A DNA stretch of 64,000 nucleotides from Merluccius polli (GCA_030340625.1 JAOPHQ010002288.1:186001-250000); one strand, 5' to 3'; positions 12,118 through 24,542 are shown, counted from the stretch's first letter. Numbers and translations: made by a program. The notes: a model not told the origin generated them from the sequence alone.

Positions 12118-12360
12118 TCAGCAGCCCCTCCATCTTCCATTCACCCACCCCCCCCCCCCCCTCCCCTCCCAAGGATCCCCCCCGCCCGTCTCCTCCCCCC
12201 CATCCCAAGGATCTCTCTCTCTCTCTCCTCCTTTTTCTTTCCTCCCCCCTCCCCCCACCCAAGGATCTCTCTCTATCCCATCTTCCTTCCATCCGCCCCC
12301 CTCACCCCACCCACCCGACCCGAGGATCTCCATCTCCCCATCTCTCCTCTGCTTTTTGTC
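12118..12360. repeat. C/T-rich degenerate minisatellite with AAGGATCT punctuations
   Basis: About 240 bp are nearly all C and T on the plus strand. The tract is punctuated by (A/G)AGGATC at about 12171, 12207, 12261 and 12322. C14 lies at 12148-12161. It is a polypyrimidine tract capable of triplex formation. Frames on both strands are proline/serine-rich or glycine-rich artefacts. Confidence 0.85.
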
Positions 12361-12952
<592 letters not shown>

Positions 12953-13066
12953 ATTTCAACCGATGTCCTGTTATCTCGTAGCAACACAGAGGTTCTGTAT
13001 GCCACCTTTGAACCGTGAGGTGCAGTTAATTCAGTAGCCGCTGGTTTTGTGTGCGATAGGAGTATA

Positions 13067-13098
<32 letters not shown>
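13067..13098. repeat. (CA)16 microsatellite
   Basis: A second CA run lies 116 bp after the large one. Confidence 0.97.
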
Positions 13099-13099
<1 letters not shown>

Positions 13100-13438
13100 C
13101 TTCCCAGCCCCAATGCCTACAATGAGGTGAATGATTCACTGATAGTGCGGGCTAGTGAAGTAGAGGATGATTTTAAATGTGAGACAGTCCTATCTTTGCT
13201 GATGTGTTTTAGACAGCTGCTGGGCCTTTCACAAAGTGTCCAAGATGAAATGGTGAGGTGGGGAACAAAATGCATATACACCTCCAATAAAGCACATTTA
13301 TAAAAAGGAAGAATGCTTTACAGTTAACAAACAAAATGTTTTCATACTAACAATGAATTATAACATGTCGATTCATTTATGAAATATAAAACTGTAAGAG
13401 GAAGCTTTTCAAGTCACTACTTATATTGGGCAAACGAA

Positions 13439-13484
13439 CCCCCCCCCCCCCCCCCCCCCACACACACACGCACACACACACACA
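13439..13484. repeat. C21 followed by (CA)n
   Basis: Twenty-one C pass directly into CA repeats with a CG interruption. This mirrors the TG-to-G junctions elsewhere. Confidence 0.97.
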
Positions 13485-13510
13485 TACTTTTTGTTTAGTG
13501 TTGACCGCAT

Positions 13511-13556
13511 GTATTATTCATGTTTACATCAGTCCGTATTCTAACATGAATAATGC
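13511..13556. repeat. inverted repeat, 12-bp perfect arms
   Basis: The arms ATTATTCATGTT (13513-13524) and AACATGAATAAT (13543-13554) flank an 18-nt loop. Pairing extends by one further base pair past a G-T pair. Confidence 0.9.
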
Positions 13557-14104
13557 AGGAGGTATCAGAGGAGAGGAGGAGGCGGAGGAGGAGGGATGTG
13601 AGAGAGGGCCACCGACACAGCATGTGTCCTTGGCTCTGCTCTGCTCCTGCACACACCTCGTTGTGAAGCAGGTGGGGAGGTGGGTGCACATTGTAAGGGG
13701 TTGGAAGAGGGTGTGCGACTCCGGGTCCTGCTCTCTCCCGCCCCCCCCTCGGAGCTTCTCTGCCTGCTTGCTGCCCGCTTGCTGCCTGCCTACCTGGCTG
13801 CCTGGCTGCTGCTACCTCGTCAGATTTAATAACACTGTATAAATCAAAAGTCTCCTGTCAACCACCACAGCCTTCATTAAATTCAAATGTGAGACGGGTC
13901 TCTTTGGATTCAATTTTAATAAAACCGGGTAATCAAATGTGGGTTTAAAATGGGTCATCATTTCACAGTCCCAGAGATGTCCAGTCAGCCTGCATTTGTT
14001 GCATATAAATACATAGTAATACGTATACATATAGATATATATATAGATAGATATAGTATAGATATACATACAGTAATACGATATACAAAGGCATATTGCA
14101 GCCG
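13557..14104. other. unique non-coding DNA
   Basis: A G/A-rich patch (13560-13610) and a C-rich patch (13725-13815, with repeated CTGCCTG/GCTGC words) occur. ATAGATAT repeats begin near 14030. No gene is seen. Confidence 0.45.
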
Positions 14105-14130
14105 ATATGTTGCATATGCATGCAACATAT
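14105..14130. repeat. hairpin, 11-bp arms and 4-nt loop
   Basis: ATATGTTGCAT (14105-14115) pairs perfectly with ATGCAACATAT (14120-14130) across the loop ATGC. Confidence 0.92.
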
Positions 14131-14388
14131 TTACTCCAATGCCTTTATTTGTTACAGGCACAAAGTCACCAAAGGTTTTGGCATCAGCATTTATTTTTAA
14201 ATATGTTGACACCCCGTCAATGGAAAACTTATTTGATGCTTTTATTGTATTACTTAGAACTTTGGAAATCGATACTATGGCTTGGATGATACACTTGTTT
14301 TTATTTAGTATTTATTTTTGTATCAATATAAGGATAACCTGCAAGCACGCATGCCTACAGTCATGCGTTGGCGCATGCAACACATGCA

Positions 14389-14392
<4 letters not shown>

Positions 14393-14486
<94 letters not shown>
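14393..14486. repeat. (CA)n microsatellite, about 47 units
   Basis: This pure run is preceded by CACGCGCA, a Z-DNA-prone junction. Confidence 0.98.
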
Positions 14487-14487
<1 letters not shown>

Positions 14488-16396
14488 CACTATAGTGTTT
14501 GTTCATCTATTTCTTTTTATTTTGTATTTATATTGTATGGAGGTACCCAGTAGTATGTCTTGTCTGTCCCATTTGATATCAGTAGGTGTTTAGCTATACT
14601 GAGGTTCTGTTTTGTACTGGCTTAATATGTACAGTACAGAATAGAGCGTCCTTAAGTGTGTACCATGTTCAGTGCTGTGTAAAGATAAAGAATGGAATGA
14701 AAATGCAATGAAATGAAAACATACAGCTTGCTAGCAGAAGAGGGCACTAAGAGTCACTGGTGTGTCTCTCTTCGTATTCCCTACCTTAGAATTTGCTTCT
14801 GCGCTTCACTTTCTTCTATCCTTTATTTCTTCTTTTCTGCAAAACTACTCATATATTTATTTTATATATATTTGTTTTACAAATAGCTCACATCAGTTCA
14901 GATCAACACATTTGATGAAATGTAATCTATGTTTACATGGAATTATGAAAGGATATTCAGAAAGTGTTTTGATTAACATTAGATTATTTATATTTTCATC
15001 AAGACTGAGTCATTTGCATTCCAAATTTGTAATTATATATATATTTTTTAATTTAATTTCAGATTTAATTTCACAATACAGCTGTGTCCAGATCCTGTCT
15101 ATTTTGTATTGCTTGGATGTCCAATATTATTGGATTATCAATATTAATTTGTAACTATATTCTTGTATCTGGACAAATATATGATTTATACAATTTTAGA
15201 TGTTTTGTTTTCATTTTGGACAAATATATTTGACATTTTGTTTTATAGAAGAGAGGATGCTTTTTTCGCTTTTTTTTTCTTTTTTCTTTTTTGGACATCT
15301 CATGCCCAATGAGGAGTAGTTCCCTTAATCATTTGCCCTGATTGAAGCTTTTGGTAATCACAGCCATCATCACTACTACCGGAGCGTGGTGTCCTTCACA
15401 TGCAGGTCAGACAAGTTCCCCTCGGTGCGTCTGTCTCCCGCTGCCCTCCCTGGCCTGCCATGTTAGCGCAGGCCCCTGCTGTTCCACCCTCTCCATCCAT
15501 AAATCTTCATATGTGTTGGAGGGAAGGTGGAGAGGGTACCGACAACAATAACCACAGCTCCTCTCCATCAAAAGGGTTATCTGGCTCCCACAGGCTGGCT
15601 GACAGACTGCTCCCCAACATATATGAGAGAGAGAAAGAGAGAGAGAGAGACAGAGAGACAGAGAGAGAGAGAGAGATGTAAAAACAAATCAACACTCAAC
15701 TTAGTGATGGACCATAGTGATATTTTTGGGGAATACGTAAGAGCAGGTTTCCGCATTACACATTGCGTGACTTCACATCTGCAAATGTGAAGTCCACCTT
15801 ATATCATGTCTATCCCACTGACTTCACTACACATTGTGTTCACAAATATATTCTGGTGATAATGACAATACATTTCATAATGTACATCGATCTTGTTCTT
15901 CAAGCAATCCCTTGTTGTCATTAGAAACACTGTTGAGGTTAAGAGAAACAGATTTGTGTATGAGGGATGTAGGATTTTGCTTTGTTCAGAGCTAAGATGT
16001 TGGGGGGAAGGGGGGGGGGGGGGTCTATTCGTCAGCCTTGTATGAAAGTGTCAGGGAAGACAGGGCTGTAATGAATTGCCAGCCCTGAATTTTGCAAAGT
16101 TAAAAAGTAGGAATGAGGAGTAAACCCTTTGTTTATGTCACCGATCATCTTGAAATATTTACTATTCAGCGCCTCTCGGCTCCCTGTCTCCCTCCAGCGC
16201 GATAAAAAGATTGCAGGCTCCTCACTTCTTGCCTTGGCCCCATATAGCTCTGTCTGTCGCAGGAACAGTCATCATACCAAGCTAAAAGCTAAAAACATAA
16301 ATACGCTGCTGGCTACATTTCTCCCTTTCTCTGGAAGTGTTCAAGAGGGTTCCTCTGGAACATTTGACCAGGTGTCTGTGACACTTTCAATATTTA
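14487..16396. other. unique DNA; GA tract 15628-15676; candidate conserved block 16130-16290
   Basis: 14480-15300 is AT-rich and featureless. 15628-15676 is a GA array with CAGA interruptions. A G14 run lies at 16010-16023. 16130-16290 is repeat-free, balanced sequence with GCGATAA and TGTTTATG words, possibly regulatory. No exon is recognised. Confidence 0.4.
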
Positions 16397-16466
16397 GTTT
16401 CTGTGTGTTTGTGTGTTTAGTGGGTATATTTGTTTCTGTGTGTTTGTGTGTTTAGTGAGTGTATTT
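16397..16466. repeat. 35-bp tandem duplication
   Basis: Two 35-bp copies (16397-16431 and 16432-16466) begin with GTTTCTGTGTGTTTGTG and differ at two positions, GGGTAT against GAGTGT. The duplication is recent. Confidence 0.97.
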
Positions 16467-17709
16467 GCAGTTGGGTTAGGAAGGAACAAAAAACAACAAC
16501 AGGTAGCTTGCCTATGATGCAGGTCTGTGTGGGCTTCTGCGTGGTCGCATGTTCGCGGTGTGTATGGTGTGAATAAAGACGAGTGGAAATTAAATTGGTT
16601 GCTGAATGAATTATGGAGTATATAGTGTAATCCTATTGTGTTTTTCTGACTGTTGGATAAATGGGATCCATGTGCAAAAGGTACAGCAACAGAACAAAAA
16701 ACCTGCATTGTGTTTTTTTTGCCGTAATGTCAGGTATGAATTGCCTCCTGTTGCCTTGCAGGACTGATGCCTCTGAAATCCAGTATTTCTCTCCATTCTC
16801 TTTCAACAAAAAACATGTCCCCCAGCTAAGGTGCTCCTACACTGTTTTTACCATTGGTATTTCAAGAGAAAACAAAACTGTGAGGAGTAGCAGCCAAATA
16901 CTGGATTTTGTTAAAGTGTCTATTGTCTGCTTTGCAAGGTACATTTGTATTGCACTAAAGCAGATTGTGGATTTTTTATATATAAATATGCTTTTTATTT
17001 TATCATCCACAGCATTTTTTGTTTTGTTTTGAATTACATGATTTAACTGTGGCTTAAATGATTTTCCTAAATGATGAAAAAACATATAAAGCAAAGCAGA
17101 GGCTATGCCATGAAGCAACACAAGTAATGAACAAGGCAAGGCCACGCGGATGCTTCCAAATTATCCTGTTGACCACTGGTTCCCTTACCAACACCATACG
17201 TCATATTGTTGACACTTGTCTGTTTATCCTTGTTCTTCTACTTGTTGTTGTTCTTCCTTCTTCCACCTCTCTTTCTTCATCTCATTCCCACAGCCGTGGT
17301 GGTGGTGGAGGCTCCTAACACATTCTCTATGTTGTGGAATAGGATTCAGCAGTGAAGTCAAACCCCAGGCTGTGATGCAGTCTCTCCGCGTCTCTGCCAG
17401 TCCTATTTGAAAGTCCTGTCAGTTTTTTTTGTTTTTATTTTATTATTTTCTTGCTTGGTAGGGCTTGGTAGGGAGGTGACTGGTATGGGGGAGGGGGGGA
17501 GGGGGTTATGTCAGGAGGGCTGATCATAAATATTAGGAGCTGCAGGGAGACAAAGGGGATAAAATGGAAAGGCTTGGCTGGACGAGGGGACCAGGCCATG
17601 TCATGTACCTCAGTCATTTTTCTTCTGCGCTTAGAACTCAGTCAGGGGTTTAATTGGAATCCAGACTTCAAAGAAACCCTCACCCCGTCCAACTGCAAAA
17701 AAAGAAAAG
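16467..17709. other. unique non-coding DNA
   Basis: AT-rich sequence continues to about 17050. From there on it is balanced, with GGTGGTGGTGG near 17297 and a G-rich patch at 17468-17505. An open frame at 17508-18167 runs into the minisatellite and is not a gene. Confidence 0.45.
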
Positions 17710-18211
17710 CCCCCCCCCCCCCCCCCCCCCCAGCTCCATCCCACCACCACCGACCCCCCCCTCCCCACCCACACCAGCTCCATCCCACCACCACCGACCC
17801 CCCCTCCCCCCACCCACACCAGCTCCATCCCACCACCACCGACCCCCCCCTCCCCCCCCCCACACCAGCTCCATCCCACCACCACCGACCCCCCCCTCCC
17901 CCACCCACACCAGCTCCATCCCACCACCACCGACCCCCCCCTCCCCCACCAGCTCCATCCCACCACCACCGCCCCCCCCCCCCCCACCCACACCAGCTCC
18001 ATCCCACCACCACCATCACCACCACCACCGACCCCCCCCCCACCCACCCACCCACACCATCTCCATCCCACCACCACCACCCACACCAGTTACATCCCAC
18101 CACCACCATCACCACCACCACCACCAACCCCCCCCAACCCACACCAGCTCCATTCCACCACCACTGACTTCCCCCCCCCAACCACACCAGCTCCATCCCA
18201 CCACCACCACC
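17710..18211. repeat. C22 followed by about 45-bp C-rich minisatellite, 11 copies
   Basis: After C22 (17710-17731), the word AGCTCCATCCCACCACCACC or a variant recurs at 17732, 17776, 17821, 17867, 17912, 17951, 17995, 18059, 18088, 18146 and 18189. Spacing is 44, 45, 46, 45, 39, 44, 64, 29, 58 and 43 bp. Variation comes mainly from poly-C length and extra CCACCA/CACCAT units. The period is close to a multiple of three and there are no stops, so long open frames (about 200 codons, His-His-His-Arg-Pro) arise on both strands. These are artefacts. Confidence 0.95.
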
Positions 18212-19425
18212 TCTCCTCAGACTGGATCCACTGCACATGCTCTCAGACCGTGACCACTACAATATCACAGTGAAGATCATCATGCACAACACAAATGTGT
18301 GTCCCCATCACTTTTGGTACGTACCTGTTCCACAATAACAGATTGTGGGGAGTCCACCCTGTGACATCAAAGCTAATATTAGCATGGACCTACTGATATA
18401 ACACATACCTAACATATACTAGAATATAGGAAGGAATATATTTTCTATTATGTATCGGTATATGTATAGCGGAAATAATGTCTGGCAGAAATGTATGTTA
18501 TATGGGAATTCTATTCAGGACCACCCTACTACCCACTCAAAATGTTATCAATTATAAGATTATGTCCCCCTATTTGCGAATTGTTCAACAGTAGGGGGGG
18601 CTGAAAATTACAAAAAGACAAAAAGGCTGGTTTAATTTACTTGTCTTTCTTTAAAATATCTGTTTTTCTGTTTTTAAAAACAGCAGATAAACAAACTGTA
18701 AATGAAACATGTGCTCACATTTAGGTTGAACATACTGCGGGTCACTTTTTGACAACAAATCTAAATGGCAATTATCAGGCAAAAAAATAATACGCCTCAT
18801 TATTATTCATCCTGCAGCGTATGCAGCTTGCTATCTTATTGGGAACTGTCATCTAACTAGATATGCTAAATTATTCTTGTTCCGCATTGTCTGGTATCTT
18901 TCTACCTAATTGGGGGAATTATGAATATGCAATACATTCTTGAAAATTAAAGTGAGCTAAAGTTAACTTTGTAATAGGCTAAGTCTGGTGAAAATGGGTT
19001 GAGGAAAACATGCTACAGCATAATTAATATTGGAACCACAGGAGTTGATATGCAGCAATATATACACCCATGTTATTAAGGCTTCTGCCTGCTTCTTTGC
19101 ACTTACCTGGAAGATCATATCTTTCAAAGATATAATTATATGTAGGAAAGGGGGACCTATTTTCAGACTTCTAACAAATCACTTTTTCCATTACACCTGG
19201 TAAAGGTGTTAATAACCCCTTGTCTTTTTGATTTTGTCATATAAATTATAAAACACCTGTATCATTTGAAGTATAGTTAATAGGAGAATTTCAAATAACT
19301 GTGTAAAAAAGTGTATCCAATTAAAAAGAAAAAAAACCTTTAACTAAGGATGACACTGTGGCTGTTAAGTTTGATCAGTTTGATCATGTGTCCAAAAAAC
19401 AAAAGCATATGAAGGACAAGACCAG
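18212..19425. other. AT-rich unique non-coding DNA
   Basis: No open frame above 60 codons is present, and there are no arrays. It is the longest quiet stretch before the LTR. Confidence 0.5.
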
Positions 19426-19461
19426 CTCTGATGTTGGTTGGTGTCTCAACCAACATCAGAG
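19426..19461. repeat. perfect 15-bp hairpin with 6-nt loop
   Basis: CTCTGATGTTGGTTG (19426-19440) and CAACCAACATCAGAG (19447-19461) are exact reverse complements across GTGTCT. No poly-T or gene context suggests a terminator. It is shorter than a microRNA precursor stem. Confidence 0.97.
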
Positions 19462-19699
19462 AATAACAATTACTATGTTTCAGAGATACAATAATACAAC
19501 AGGTTAGAAAAATAAATATATCATATTCTTTTGGAAAAATATCTCAGCCATTGATGCCATAAACCTAATCTTTAAATGCATGCAGGGAGATTGTGAACAC
19601 AACTGGTGGTAGCATTGATGATGACTTCCTTACTTTGTTCATAAGTAAAGGTAAGTAGGTTTGGAATGACTTGCAGATCTTCACGGACACATTGTTTTA

Positions 19700-19704
19700 T
19701 AATG
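19700..19704. repeat. target-site duplication, left (TAATG)
   Basis: This is identical to 20370-20374 at the other end of the LTR. It is unmutated, so the insertion is probably not ancient. Confidence 0.82.
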
Positions 19705-20369
19705 TGTTACGTCCCTAAGGTGTAACAATGGTGTTTAATGTTCTCTGTGACAATACTATATACAATATTGAAACACTTAGGATACGGATAGGAACAGGGG
19801 AAGGGAAAGGACCGAAGGTGGTGGCAAATCAATTAACTTAATATAACAAAACCAGACTACCTACAGGATCTTATCTGGAAAGTAAATGAAACAAAAACTG
19901 TACTACACTGAACAACAAAAGGACAGCGGGTGGCATGCACCTCTAACCTCGTGTATTTAACCGCAAACAATTCCTATGTGATGCTAAATGTAAAGACTAC
20001 CCCGAGTAAGTCTAGGACTTACCTAGTCCTTGCCCAAAAGGGAGAACTTAAAGGACAGGACTATAATCATACACGCTAGGTTGGTTAATTAAAGATCTGT
20101 ATTACAGCACTCACGCTGTTCAGCAGTCAAAAGAGGGAGTTAAGCAGTCGAGAGGGAGAGAGAGCACATGGAAAAGGCAAACATTTATAGACGGTGTTGA
20201 TTGTGATTGGCAGGCTTGAAGGGCAGCGACCAATCACCCAGGTGGCATGCTGTGGAATGCCGACCAATCATACGGGTGGATATGCAGAGGGAGAGCTCCT
20301 GAGAAAGAAAATGAGGGAAGGACAACAACAAAACAGAACAAGTGCAAGCTAGATGTACTGTATGTAACA
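19705..20369 (-). mobile_element. solo LTR of a retrotransposon
   Basis: The 665-bp segment begins TGTTAC and ends GTAACA, which are exact inverted termini with TG..CA ends. It is flanked on both sides by TAATG (19700-19704 and 20370-20374), a 5-bp target duplication. No internal retroviral coding region, primer-binding site or second LTR adjoins it, so recombination between two LTRs most likely left this one. Promoter-like elements suggest minus-strand orientation: TATAAAT on the minus strand (20183-20189), with NF-Y/CCAAT boxes upstream of it at 20206-20210 (minus), 20230-20234 and 20264-20268 (plus). ATTAAA on the minus strand (19734-19739) could be the polyadenylation signal. A 5-bp duplication fits Ty3/gypsy or BEL elements. 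The family is not identified. Confidence 0.82.
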
Positions 20370-20374
20370 TAATG
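20370..20374. repeat. target-site duplication, right (TAATG)
   Basis: This is the partner of 19700-19704. Confidence 0.82.
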
Positions 20375-21496
20375 GATGCGATATACAAACGTAATAAGGT
20401 GCCTTGCTTAAAGATTACTTTCAAGTGATGTTTTCATTCTCTCTGACATGACACCTTCATATTCCCAAGAAGTTTGTTTCTTATCCTTTCTCCTATTCCA
20501 TCATCTCTCCTTTCCTTTCCCAAGCCGAAGCAGGCAACTTCTGACACATCAAGGGCTTGAAAATGGGATGGGGAATAAAAAGGTAACGAGTGTCGAAAGG
20601 GGGAGAGAAATGGTAAGATATAATTATTAAAAAAAAAAGACAAAAAATGTGTGGTAAAAGCGTGGCTTCAGCCCAGCAGGACTTTGTCTTGAATGGACCA
20701 GCACTTTTAAGCTGTGCCAGTCGGTAGGTAGGACAGTGGGGGAGGCTGATGATACACACACGCAGACACGCACTGCACTTTAATCAAATATAAAAATACA
20801 GCCATACCTTCTCTACTCAATGCACCAAAGACAAGAGCGCAGTTATACTTGTGGAGGCAAAGAGGCGAGGACATTTCTACTGGGGGGTTGGTGACGTGGT
20901 GGTTGTGGGATGGTGGTGTGTTAGCTTTTATGATAATGGTGTCCTGTCAATGGCCTCATTGGGCTGGTCTAATTTTGGGCTGGAGGTGGTTCATATTCAG
21001 CGAAAAAGTGCTCTGATTTAGCTTTGTCCCTTACTATGTAGTGAAGTCAAATATTGTTTGAAATGTGTCAGTTCTTTGAGCAGTAGTATCTGTCTTCATT
21101 GTCATGCCCATGAAGGAATTGTTCCCCCAATTCTTAGTAGGAGGGTGAGATTTAATGACTTCTGAAGTAATTTAGCCACAGTTCAGTTCCTGTCTTGTGC
21201 AAAGTGACAACTAATTCGGTTCTACTACTAGTCATAGTAGTAGTTGTAGTAGTACTACTACACCCAATCAAAATTTAAGCAGAGTGACATCAATATATTG
21301 ATCTTAAACCATAGCATTTTGAATATTGATCTTTCTGTTTTTGCATTGTAAGGAGATTTTGTTGAAAACATTGTTTTGGACAGTGAGTGTGGTATGTGAG
21401 TTTATAAGACGAAACAGAAGGATAAAAACACTGATCTCTTACAGGAAGGCCTCGGGTTCACTGAAAAAAACACAGGTCCAGACTTCACTTCATCCC

Positions 21497-21497
<1 letters not shown>
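20375..21497. other. unique DNA with candidate conserved block at 20810-21040
   Basis: 20810-21040 is repeat-free with balanced composition and site-like words such as ACAAGAG and TCAATGG. 21060-21260 ends in CTACTA/TAGTAG runs. No exon is recognised. Confidence 0.35.
21245..21262. repeat. 18-bp perfect palindrome in a TAG/CTA trinucleotide run
   Basis: TGTAGTAGTACTACTACA is its own reverse complement. Just upstream, CTACTACTA..TAGTAGTAG (about 21212-21233) forms a second inverted pair. Confidence 0.93.

Positions 21498-21542
<45 letters not shown>
21498..21542. repeat. (CA)n microsatellite
   Basis: This is a pure CA run of about 22 units. Confidence 0.97.
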
Positions 21543-21543
<1 letters not shown>

Positions 21544-21653
21544 CTAAGCCGATAGCAAAGGCGCTTGGGGGGAGGGTACCTTAACTCCCTCTCAGCACAG
21601 ACATGAGAACGGGACCCCCGCCTCCACTAAACAACATACACGCAGTTCACTGG

Positions 21654-21724
21654 CCCCTGGTGCAGGCACATGCCCTCCCCCTGGTGCAGGCACATGCCCT
21701 CCCCCTGGTGCAGGCACATGCCCT
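21654..21724. repeat. 24-bp minisatellite, 3 copies
   Basis: The unit CCCCCTGGTGCAGGCACATG-CCCT occurs at 21654-21676 (one C short), 21677-21700 and 21701-21724. The copies are identical apart from C-run length. Confidence 0.97.
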
Positions 21725-22411
21725 CCCACTTCATCACTGTAGTCTGGAAAAAAGGAAAAGAAAATGATGGCCCTCTGGTCTGAAGTTTGGGCTAAGCTCA
21801 TATAAATGCTGTCGTTTATAAATGTCAGGGAAAAAATATACCACAGCAAGTATGGTGTTCAGATCATAAATCTTCCCTGATCTGATCACCTCTACGTTGG
21901 TATTTTACCAAACAGACCAATGTAACTGCTTCCATCATAAGGTAATTAAATTGATGTGGCCTTCTTTCCCAGTATGTTTTAAAGGGTATGACATTACAAG
22001 GGTTGCAGAGAATTATTTACTTGAAATGGTAGACTGTTTTAATGAGCTATACATTTCTATTATATTTGAGTCAATGAATGGAAGAAGAAAATATGGTGTC
22101 CATGTACAAACAAAAATCCCAATTTAAATCATGAGCAATATGTTGAATTCAGTATCTACAAGTGAATAGTAGACCATGAATAATAAATACATTTGAGAAG
22201 CAAATAAAGAAAAAAAACACATTTGATGTTATTACAGTCACAATGTACATGTTTTTCCTCCTACATATTTATTGTTGAACACTTTAAAAATATAGAAAAT
22301 CCTCATTGTGATCTCTGACAATATGAGCATTATTTTATGTATTAATATGAAATGTATTGCAACCCTATTGCTAATTCCATTTTGTGGTTGTTGGAGTGGT
22401 TCTTCCACCAT
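21725..22411. other. AT-rich unique non-coding DNA
   Basis: No arrays are present. The frame at 21897-22127 is of chance length. Confidence 0.5.
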
Positions 22412-22678
22412 GTAGTCCTACTGTGTACTACTGGATTATGTAGTCCTACTGCAGTCGTACTGTAATCCTACTGTGGTCCTATTATGTCCACTGGATCATA
22501 CTGTAGTCCTACTGAATCATACTGGGTCCCACTGTGGTCCTATATGGGTCCTACTGCAGTCCTATTGGGTAGTACTGTAGTCCTACTGTATCTATACTGG
22601 GTTCTACTAGGTTGTACTGAGTCCTACTGTAGTCCTACAGTCGTCCTACTGAGTCCTACTGCAGCTGTACTGTGCTCC
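22412..22678. repeat. degenerate 10-bp minisatellite (GTAGTCCTACT-type)
   Basis: About 26 irregular copies of a roughly 10-bp unit related to GTCCTACTGT are present, with T/C and A/G changes and length slips. AGTCCTACTG is the commonest form. Divergence between units is high, so the array is older than the 24-bp and 47-bp arrays. Confidence 0.9.
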
Positions 22679-24526
22679 TCTCTGGTAATGGCTGCTCTAC
22701 AAAGTGGATTAGGCCTACCAGTGTGGGGCAACACACATAGCCTGTGTTCCTGCTGTGGGAGCTATCCTCTGCATTCAGGCCTGATGATATTCTCCTACTG
22801 AGAACCAACTGTGGTAGTCATACTCTATGGTAAACTAAAAGTTTTTCAGAATTTAAGAGACATGGATACAGCTAAAGGTACTCGTATGTCATATTTGCCT
22901 AAATCCAATTTACAAATGTTTAGATCAATTTTGTGCAATGGATTTATTTCATATTTTCTTAAAATACTTTGATGACAATATAGAGAACAGTACTCTCTGA
23001 ACATGGACAGTTTGGAAGTCAGGAAGGTGTAATTATACTACTTTGTTATAGGTGTTGGTAATGTACTGAAACTATAACTTAGACAGACTGGATGTTTTGT
23101 GTGCCAATTCTGTTGGAAAAAGGGCTCCATAAAGTCTTTAATTGGCATGTTTAACATCCTTCTGTATCACAGGTGAGTCTGAACTCTAAACACTCGGTAT
23201 GCTGTGTGTGTGTCTCTGTGTCTCTGTCTGTCTGTCTGTCTGTCTGTGTCTTTGTGTCTGTGTTCCTTTTCTTCCCTCCTTTTTTTATCATTATGAAAAA
23301 TCACAATGAAAAACCTTTTTGGGAGAAGACTTTTCTGTTTCTCTCAACAAAAACGGGAACATAATAATTTAGACGATGTGACTCCATGTCTTTTATTTAC
23401 GTGGCCCTGTGATCAGTGTGCGTTTGGACTTTCAATGCGCTGGTTGAAATGTTAACTATTCCAGGGCGGCTACCGCTCTTCTCCTAATCAATTCAGAGGA
23501 CACATTCTCGCGAGGCATTGTCATGGTTTCCTTGCTGACACCCAGTCCTTACAGTGTTGTTTGCGAAAATGGAAAGTTAATTTTAGAGTGCCCTTGTATG
23601 AAGGCCAGTGTCATTGCATGGGCTAGATGAAGGAGGTGAAGGAATGCAGAAGGTGAAGAGAGCTGTCTAGAGGGAGGTCAGACAACATGCACACAGACCG
23701 ACACAAACACACACATGCACACACAGACACATACACATGCACGCCCACATACACAACCCTTCCATCACTTTTCCCATCTACATGTGAACTAAGGGCACAG
23801 GAAATAATTTGCAATGTTAGATTCACCAATTTATTTATTTATTATTTATTATTATTTATTTATTTTGTGTCTGTTTTTAATCAGACTTTGGTTTAACAAC
23901 CTTTAGAGCAAACTAGTTTGTTATAACATGTTAAACTAACTAGTAGCCTACTACTACTTATACTACTAACTAGCCATACTACTGCTTATACTTATGTGCC
24001 TATACTACTAAGGTAATAACAATAATAGGGCTAATATCAATGAGGAAGCATCAGCCTCAAGGCTAATTTTTGCTCTTTGCTGAGCAGTCATTCTGGGACA
24101 TTTTAGTAGATTTACAATATTAACTATTACAGGACTCCAACTCAGGACATGGCTCTCCTCACTCTTCCTTGTGTTGTGCAACTTTGGCCTTGGCAGTTCA
24201 GTTTCTGTATGGAAATGTGAGTTTCTGTATATTCACATATGTTGGGGAAAATGCTGCAGATGCCTTTTGCGATGATGACATTTTTATGTTATTCCTGTGA
24301 CACATTTGAGAAAAAATGGCCCTAACGTGGCTGGTTTACAGTTGGTTCCCTTCCTTATATGGCTGCATCTTGCAGGAGAGGGTGGTGTCCCATCCATCCT
24401 TATTCTACCCTTGGGCAGTGATGGGGGACACAGTGATGTGTATCAACCTGCTGGCCCAGCTGCACTGATGGTGGTGCTCCCACAGCGTACATGTGCTTAT
24501 TATGCATCCCTTCTAAACAGCAAAGA
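22679..24526. other. unique DNA; TCTG run 23222-23250; candidate conserved block 23400-23660
   Basis: 23400-23660 is balanced and repeat-free, with CTAATCAATTC and AAAGTTAATTTTA site-like words. A small CA/CT array lies at 23686-23755. Trinucleotide TACTA patches lie at 23940-24010. No exon is recognised. Confidence 0.38.
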
Positions 24527-24542
24527 CCCCCCCCCCCCCCCC
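24527..24542. repeat. C16 homopolymer
   Basis: Sixteen consecutive C are present. Confidence 0.96.

Noticed and set aside
15769..15794. 10-bp inverted repeat GACTTCACAT/ATGTGAAGTC
   Set aside because: Arms of 10 bp with a short loop are expected about once in a window of this size.
17508..18253. Open frames of about 200 codons with His/Pro or Gly/Trp repeats
   Set aside because: They are produced entirely by the 45-bp C-rich minisatellite, several frames and both strands are open, and no domain is present.
19426..19461. Hairpin considered as a microRNA precursor or terminator
   Set aside because: The stem is only 15 bp, shorter than a pre-miRNA, and there is no gene upstream for a terminator.
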